Shown here one piece after another: positions 8,233 through 12,385 of a stretch of 12,385 bases of DNA. Made by a program: the position numbers and the translations under genes. Origin of the DNA: CAZKYP01 sp964556885 (GTDB lineage: Bacteria > Planctomycetota > Phycisphaerae > Sedimentisphaerales > Anaerobacaceae); NCBI GenBank assembly GCA_964556885.1, contig CAZKYP010000101.1, positions 1-12,385 of the forward strand. The letters are read 5' to 3'. Below the pieces are notes generated by a model, which saw only the letters and a list, made by a program, of their open reading frames with translations, had not been told where the DNA came from and searched no databases. How positions within the stretch are numbered: position 1 is the stretch's first letter; the number at the start of each line of letters is the position of its first letter.

Positions 8233-9831
8233 ATGAATGGAAAAATAAATAGAAGGGATTTCATGAAGGCCCTTGGTATCGGCGCGGCCATTGCTCCTAT
8301 GAGCCTGGCTGCTATGTCCGATGATAGCCGGAAATCATCCACCGGCAAGCCGAATATTATCATAATCATGTCGGACCAGCACCGGGCCGATGTATGCAAA
8401 CGAGAGGGTTTTACATTGGATACTACACCATTTCTCGACAGCCTGGCATACAAGGGTACATGGTTCAACCGAGCCTACACATCAATGCCGGCGTGTGTTC
8501 CCGCCCGCGTAAGTATGTTGACCGGCCGCTACCCAAGTGCGACCAGGGTCCGTTCGAATCACAATGCTCGTGACGCAACATACGAGAAAGATTTGATTGA
8601 CGTGCTGCGGGATCAGGATTATGCAATAGGTCTATGCGGCAAGAATCATAGTCATCTGAGGCCGGACAAGTTTGACCACTGGTTCGAGCTGTCGCACGAT
8701 GGCGGCTCAGGAGCGGAGCGAACCGAACAGGAAAAAGCCTTCGATTCGTACTTGCGGAGCCTTCGTCACAGTGCAGCTTACGAACCGACGCCGTTCCCAC
8801 TCGAATGTCAATGCCCTTATCGTGCGGTTTCAAGTGCATTGAACTGGATAGATACTATCGAGAATAAACCATTCTTTTTATGGCTGTCTTTTCCTGAGCC
8901 ACATAATCCATATCAGGTTCCTGAGCCGTATTTCTCGATGTTTCCACCTGATTCTGTTCCACCGACACTATCAGGTAAAGAAGCACTAAAGGTCAAAGGA
9001 TTTAAGTTCCAGTTTACGAGGCAGTTGGCTGAAAGAGCATTCCCTGATTACGACAAACAGGTTATTCGGGCACGATCTAATTATTTCGGAATGCTGCGAT
9101 TGATCGACGATCAAATTAAAAGATTTGTACAAAACTTAAAAGACAAGGGAGTTTACGATAACACTATCATCATATACCTTGGTGATCATGGCGATTTTGT
9201 GGGTGAGTACGGCCTGGTTCGTAAGGGGCCGGAATTGCCGGAATGTCTGGCACGAATCCCCATGTTCTTTACAGGCCCCGGTATTGCCTCAGGTATTCAA
9301 CCGCATTCAGCACATATTTCGATTGTCGATATTATGCCGACGTTGTGTGAGGCGATTGGACTTTCGCTGCCAGTTGGCGTACAAGGTCGAAGTCTGTGGC
9401 CGCTTCTTACAGGTAGAGATTACCCGAAAGAGGAATTTGTTAGTATCTATGCTGAACACGGATTCGGCGGCTTACACTATACGGCCGAGGACAAACTTGA
9501 TCCTGTCAAAGAGGGAGCTATTAACAAAGCGGTGAGCTATGACGAATTGAATAGCTGGTCTCAAAGCGGCACGATGCGGATGTTGCGAAAAGGCGATTGG
9601 AAGCTTATTTTCGACATGCAGGGCAAAGGGCGGCTTTATAATCTTGCAAATGACCAGGTCGAGCTAAATAATCTTTATAATAATCGAGAAACCGCCGAGA
9701 TTAAGCAGCAGATGTTAGCTGACCTTATGGCATGGACCCTTCGTGTTCAGGACCCGTTGCCGCTGCCGAGAAGCAGGTATATTATGAAAACCGATCCTCA
9801 CAACTACTGGTCTCCGTACCGAAAGACATGA
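8233..9831 (+). CDS. Second Tat-exported sulfatase (formylglycine-dependent)
   Basis: 532-residue sulfatase with the Tat motif NRRDFMK (6-12) and a weakly hydrophobic signal to about residue 27. Active-site residues are D48-Q49 in M-S-D-Q-H-R, the signature C88-V-P-A-R92 followed by V-S-M-L-T-G-R, K137 and H139, H224 in E-P-H-N-P-Y, D318-H319 in G-D-H-G-D, and K331. The S-D-Q and E-P-H-N-P-Y forms place it in a different sulfatase subfamily from its neighbour, so the two probably act on different sulfate positions or sugars. It has a weaker Shine-Dalgarno (GGGA, about ten bases before the ATG) and may be helped by translation of the first sulfatase 18 bases upstream. The stop codon is TGA. 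The substrate is not known. Confidence 0.9.
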   Translation: MNGKINRRDFMKALGIGAAIAPMSLAAMSDDSRKSSTGKPNIIIIMSDQHRADVCKREGFTLDTTPFLDSLAYKGTWFNRAYTSMPACVPARVSMLTGRYPSATRVRSNHNARDATYEKDLIDVLRDQDYAIGLCGKNHSHLRPDKFDHWFELSHDGGSGAERTEQEKAFDSYLRSLRHSAAYEPTPFPLECQCPYRAVSSALNWIDTIENKPFFLWLSFPEPHNPYQVPEPYFSMFPPDSVPPTLSGKEALKVKGFKFQFTRQLAERAFPDYDKQVIRARSNYFGMLRLIDDQIKRFVQNLKDKGVYDNTIIIYLGDHGDFVGEYGLVRKGPELPECLARIPMFFTGPGIASGIQPHSAHISIVDIMPTLCEAIGLSLPVGVQGRSLWPLLTGRDYPKEEFVSIYAEHGFGGLHYTAEDKLDPVKEGAINKAVSYDELNSWSQSGTMRMLRKGDWKLIFDMQGKGRLYNLANDQVELNNLYNNRETAEIKQQMLADLMAWTLRVQDPLPLPRSRYIMKTDPHNYWSPYRKT

Positions 9832-9890
9832 AACAATCTTTCTTTAGGATTACGAAAACGCAGTGGTTTCAGGTAGTTTAGTACTGCGGA

Positions 9891-11030
9891 CTAAATTAGT
9901 TGACTGGGTCTGACAAGAGAGCCTGAGCGAAATTGATCGGCGAGTTTTATAAACTGCGGCCGGGAATAATCGAAGAACATGGTATAGCTTTCGCAGAAGT
10001 AACTCTCACAATTGAAATTTTTCGGGTCTAAAGGAATGCGGTCCTTCAAACAGCCGCCCCAGCATACGGCCAGGTGTCGACATGCAAAGCACTTGCTACA
10101 CAGTTTTCGCTTGTTCTGCATCAAATCCATTTTTGCAGCGTCTGCCGCAAGTTTTTCCATGGGAGTTTCCATAATATTGCCAAGCCGCCATTTTGGGTCG
10201 ACAAAGAAATCACATGGGAATACATCACCGGTATGTTCGATAACAATATAATGGTCGCATTGCCTGTCGAATGTACAAATAGTGTGCCGGCCGCTGATGC
10301 AATAACTCAATAGTGAATCGAAGTTGCGGATACTGAGGTTCTGCGGGCCGAATTTCATCCAGCGATCGAAGATTCGACACAAGAACTTTCCGTATTGTTT
10401 CGGTGAAACGGAAAAATCTGTAATCCGCCCGTTCCTGGGATCAATCTCAACACACGTAATAAATTGCATGTACCTTATACCGAGATCTATAAGGAAATCG
10501 AAAATCTCATCCGGGTGTTCCGCTGTGATATTGTTTATAAGAGTCAGGGTATTGAACTCGACATTATGTTCCCAGCAAAGCTCGATTGCTCGCATTACCT
10601 TATCGAATGTTCCGTGACCGCCCGAATCAAGCCTATAATAATCATGCAGCTCTTTCGGCCCGTCGATACTGATGCCAACCAGAATTTTTTTTCCCTGCAG
10701 GAATTTGCACCACCGATCATCGAGCAGAATAGCATTAGTTTGAAGAGAGTTGTTTACTTGTCGGTCAGGTGTGCCATATTTTTGCTGCAGCTCGACAGTT
10801 TTTTTGTAGAAATCCAGACCAGTCAGTGTAGGCTCGCCTCCCTGCCAGGCAAAACCGTAAAACGGGAATTTGAGTTTCATGTAATCACTGATGAGCTTTT
10901 CGAGAACATCATAGCTCATGCGCTGCCGGCCCCGGCCAAGGTCCGGCGCACGATCTTTGTAGAAACAATACCTGCAATCAAGATTGCAATCTGAACCGGA
11001 CGGTTTAATTAAGAGCGTAAACGGTCTCAT
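9891..11030 (-). CDS. Anaerobic sulfatase-maturating enzyme (radical SAM/SPASM)
   Basis: 379 residues. C15-x3-C19-x2-C22 (CNLDCRYC) binds the radical SAM [4Fe-4S] cluster, and W-Q-G-G-E-P follows at 62-67. The SPASM region has C252, C258, C273, C314, C317, C323, C327 and C346. These match, with a nearly constant offset of about three, the eight ligands I recall for the two auxiliary clusters of Clostridium perfringens anSME. D274 in C-D-F-F-V matches its catalytic Asp. The enzyme oxidises the signature Cys of sulfatases to formylglycine without oxygen, in the cytoplasm before export. Two CxPxR sulfatases lie beside it, converging with 59 bases between, so they are its likely clients. No Shine-Dalgarno is visible before ATG 11030, and translation may be weak or leaderless. 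The presence of this enzyme implies anaerobic growth. Confidence 0.92.
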   Translation of the reverse strand: MRPFTLLIKPSGSDCNLDCRYCFYKDRAPDLGRGRQRMSYDVLEKLISDYMKLKFPFYGFAWQGGEPTLTGLDFYKKTVELQQKYGTPDRQVNNSLQTNAILLDDRWCKFLQGKKILVGISIDGPKELHDYYRLDSGGHGTFDKVMRAIELCWEHNVEFNTLTLINNITAEHPDEIFDFLIDLGIRYMQFITCVEIDPRNGRITDFSVSPKQYGKFLCRIFDRWMKFGPQNLSIRNFDSLLSYCISGRHTICTFDRQCDHYIVIEHTGDVFPCDFFVDPKWRLGNIMETPMEKLAADAAKMDLMQNKRKLCSKCFACRHLAVCWGGCLKDRIPLDPKNFNCESYFCESYTMFFDYSRPQFIKLADQFRSGSLVRPSQLI

Positions 11031-11076
11031 CTAAGCTATATTAATGATTGCCAATCCTAATTCAAGAAGTATCTAA

Positions 11077-11451
11077 ATATGGATTTTCATAAGCGTGTGT
11101 TTCCCATCAGTAATAATGGCCGGATATACGCATATTTTCAGAGGTCAGAAATCAAAGGCTGTTGAGAAATTGCCGGACCTAAGTTTGCCGAGCAGCAAAG
11201 CAGAATCGAATATAAAAACAGGGACAGATAATATCGATGTCACTGAGGGTAAAAACTTTGCCATTACATTGGCCAAATTGAGCGGAAATTTACGGACTCC
11301 ATTGGACTCTACTGGACAGACGAACAGCGATAACGATAAAGATAAAGCGGTTTTGAATGCGCCCGGCGGGATTCGAACCTGCGACCTCCGGTTTAGGAAA
11401 CCGATGCTCTATCCTACTGAGCTACGAGCGCTTCAGAGGCTAATTGCATGA
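11077..11451 (+). pseudogene. C-terminal remnant of a tyrosine recombinase/integrase
   Basis: The frame is open from just after a TAA at 11074-11076 to a TGA at 11449-11451. From about 11119 it reads MAGYTHIFRGQKSKAVEKLP, then D-L-S-L-P-S-S and K-T-G-T-D-N. This resembles the end of planctomycete integrases, where R-Y-T-H carries the catalytic Tyr and is followed by a long polar tail (recalled from family knowledge, not searched). The Arg before the Tyr is replaced by Gly, and the rest of the catalytic domain is absent upstream, where an intact anSME gene begins on the other strand. The last 31 or so codons are only the antisense of the tRNA-Arg gene. The fragment reads toward the tRNA 3' end, as integrase genes often do beside their attachment site. 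A real short protein from GTG 11095 is possible but unlikely. Confidence 0.5.
11358..11431 (-). tRNA. tRNA-Arg (anticodon CCT)
   Basis: A complete 74-base cloverleaf on the minus strand. Acceptor stem GCGCTCG pairs with CGGGCGC (one T-G wobble). The D stem is GCTC/GAGC, and the anticodon stem TCGGT/ACCGG has loop TTCCTAA, giving anticodon CCT (reads AGG). The T arm is GCAGG-TTCGAAT-CCTGC and the discriminator base is A. CCA is not encoded; the next three bases on the minus strand are TTC. Its 3' end abuts the integrase remnant, consistent with a former attachment site. Confidence 0.96.
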
Positions 11452-11481
11452 AATATAGCAACTGAAACAGGTCGCTGTCAA
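11452..11481 (-). promoter_or_regulatory. Sigma70-type promoter of tRNA-Arg
   Basis: On the minus strand, a perfect -35 TTGACA (11481-11476) and a -10 TATATT (11457-11452) are separated by 18 bases. Transcription would start near 11445, about 14 bases before the mature tRNA 5' end. Position, strand and consensus match make this the best promoter in the window. The remaining stretch from 11482 to 11601 shows no other recognisable element. Confidence 0.65.
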
Positions 11482-11601
11482 TTCCTTTCTTCAATCCCCT
11501 GAAATCAGAATATCGATGGACATAATGACTCTTAAGCAGTAAGTTATCGGCGAAGACTCAATATGTCGTAAGTAGGACTTGTTCAATAAAGGATTGATTT
11601 C

Positions 11602-12385
11602 ATGAAAGACGACTCCGAACCAGTCAATGCTGCGGAAATCAAGAAACCACCGATCGGTCTTGCTGTTTTCATGCTGGTCGGCCCGTCCATGGTCTGGGCA
11701 GCAGAATATATAGGCTCCGGCGAGGTCATCCTGGCCACACGAACCGGAGCGATTTTAGGTCCGACAGTTCTCTGGGTTCTTGTCCTGGGAGTTTTCTTAA
11801 AATTCTGGATCGGCATGAGCGGCGGCCGATATACAGTCTGCACAGGCGAGGGCATGGTGGATATGTTCAGCCGGATGCCCGGGGCCGAAAAACTGGGCGG
11901 TCTGGATTGTGTTAGTGGCACAGTTTGCGGCCGCAGCTTTTTCGATAGGTGCTGTTGCCACGGCGGCGGGAGTGTTTGTAAACAGCCTGATTCCTATCGG
12001 TGCCGGATTGGCGGGCTGGATTGTCACATTTGTTGCGGTTGGCATTGTCTGGTCGGGAATATTCGATATCCTGAAAATGGTTATGAGCGTTCTCGTGCTG
12101 ATTATCGTAATAGGCGTGATATATGTCGCCGCTTATGTCTTTCCGGGGCTGAGTGAATTAATCAAGAGTTTCATCCCCAACGTTCCTCAGGTTCCGCAGT
12201 GAGCGCTTGCCTTTGAGGGAGTCCGTGAAAATCCGTGGTCTGAAATATTGCCGCTGCTGGGCTGAAGTGCAAGTGGTTTTGCCAGTCAGGTATGGTATAC
12301 ATACTGGGTGCTCGGCGCCGGCTACGGAGCCGCGGCGGGCAGGGGATACGGCAGGGCCGCTGATATTACTATGCTGAAAAACATG
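11602..12385 (+). pseudogene. Nramp-related divalent metal transporter, broken by frameshift and two stops; runs off the window
   Basis: The gene opens at ATG 11602 with AAAGGA upstream and encodes a polytopic membrane protein: G-P-S-M-V-W (27-32), Y-I-G-S-G-E (36-41), then T-G-A-I-L-G-P and F-W-I-G-M-S-G. At the GGGG run 11881-11884 the frame is lost. Removing one G restores M-P-G-P-K-N-W-A-V-W and leads into V-L-V-A-Q-F and several more membrane segments. That frame then meets TGA at 12200-12202 and TGA at 12263-12265. Reading through both as Trp gives continuous protein (N-P-W-S-E-I-L-P-L-L-G, then F-A-S-Q-V-W-Y-T-Y-W-V) to the window edge. The form G-S-G-E, in place of the classic D-P-G-N, suggests a divergent Nramp-like clade. 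As written it cannot make a full protein. The G-run could be a sequencing error, but the two stops are harder to explain that way. Confidence 0.75.
11881..11884 (+). other. Frameshift site (extra G) in the Nramp-like gene
   Basis: Four Gs in CCCGGGGCCG. With three Gs the codons read ATG CCC GGG CCG AAA AAC TGG GCG, which continue the membrane protein without a break. With four, translation turns into Cys-rich nonsense that ends about 90 codons later. The lesion is a +1 insertion in a short homopolymer. Confidence 0.75.

Noticed and set aside
9877..9895. TTTAGT/ACTAAA hairpin between the second sulfatase and the convergent anSME as a shared terminator
   Set aside because: Stem is six mostly A/T pairs, overlaps the anSME stop codon, and lacks a T-run on either strand.
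10464..10994. 176-codon plus-strand open frame
   Set aside because: Antisense shadow of the radical SAM enzyme with no recognisable motif or ribosome binding site.
11095..11451. Open frame that could be called a 118-residue protein
   Set aside because: Its last third is the antisense of the tRNA-Arg gene, giving the well-known false tail G-G-I-R-T-C-D-L-R-F. The front part is better read as a recombinase remnant.
12200..12265. UGA reassigned to Trp in this organism
   Set aside because: TGA is the natural stop of at least four genes in the window whose proteins end at the expected place, and TGG is used freely for Trp.

Overview
This looks like a metagenome-derived chromosomal contig from an anaerobic, glycan-degrading planctomycete, probably of the Phycisphaerae type. 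That placement is an inference. It rests on the gene mix (secreted Tat-type sulfatases with an oxygen-independent sulfatase-maturating radical SAM enzyme, a PQQ-like propeller protein, a lamin-tail-type C-terminus), the absence of SusC/SusD genes, and a planctomycete-style integrase tail. Genes are loosely packed and use ATG or GTG starts, mostly with clear Shine-Dalgarno sequences. TGA, TAA and TAG all serve as stops.

Layout. Positions 1-65 are the last 20 codons of an upstream gene with a lamin-tail-like end. A plus-strand block follows: a minimal MerR-type regulator (290-544), a single-pass MCE/MlaD lipid-transport protein (566-1618) and a secreted PQQ-like beta-propeller protein (1715-2971). 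Convergent to it is a minus-strand pair: a GDSL/SASA-type sialate O-acetylesterase (4403-6163), interrupted by a 100-N assembly gap, and a secreted CE4-type polysaccharide deacetylase with a fibronectin III domain (2986-4371). A 395-bp divergent intergenic region with three tandem hairpins separates this pair from two adjacent Tat-exported sulfatases (6559-8214 and 8233-9831). A convergent anaerobic sulfatase-maturating enzyme (9891-11030) lies just beyond.

The right end is a decayed region. It holds the C-terminal remnant of a tyrosine recombinase (about 11077-11350) running straight into a tRNA-Arg(CCT) gene on the opposite strand (11358-11431) with a good sigma70-type promoter. After that comes an Nramp-related transporter gene (11602 to the window end), broken by one frameshift and two in-frame TGA codons, each at a position read as Trp.

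How the genes work together. Positions 2986-11030 form a small gene set for sulfated, O-acetylated glycans. The esterase and deacetylase would remove acetyl groups, the two sulfatases would remove sulfate, and the radical SAM enzyme would make the formylglycine both sulfatases need before Tat export. No glycoside hydrolase, polysaccharide lyase or glycan transporter lies in the window, so the target glycan cannot be named. I see no clearly new defence or mobile system. The points most worth checking are the Nramp pseudogene with paired Trp-to-TGA changes, the integrase/tRNA scar, and the gap that hides the esterase's catalytic serine.
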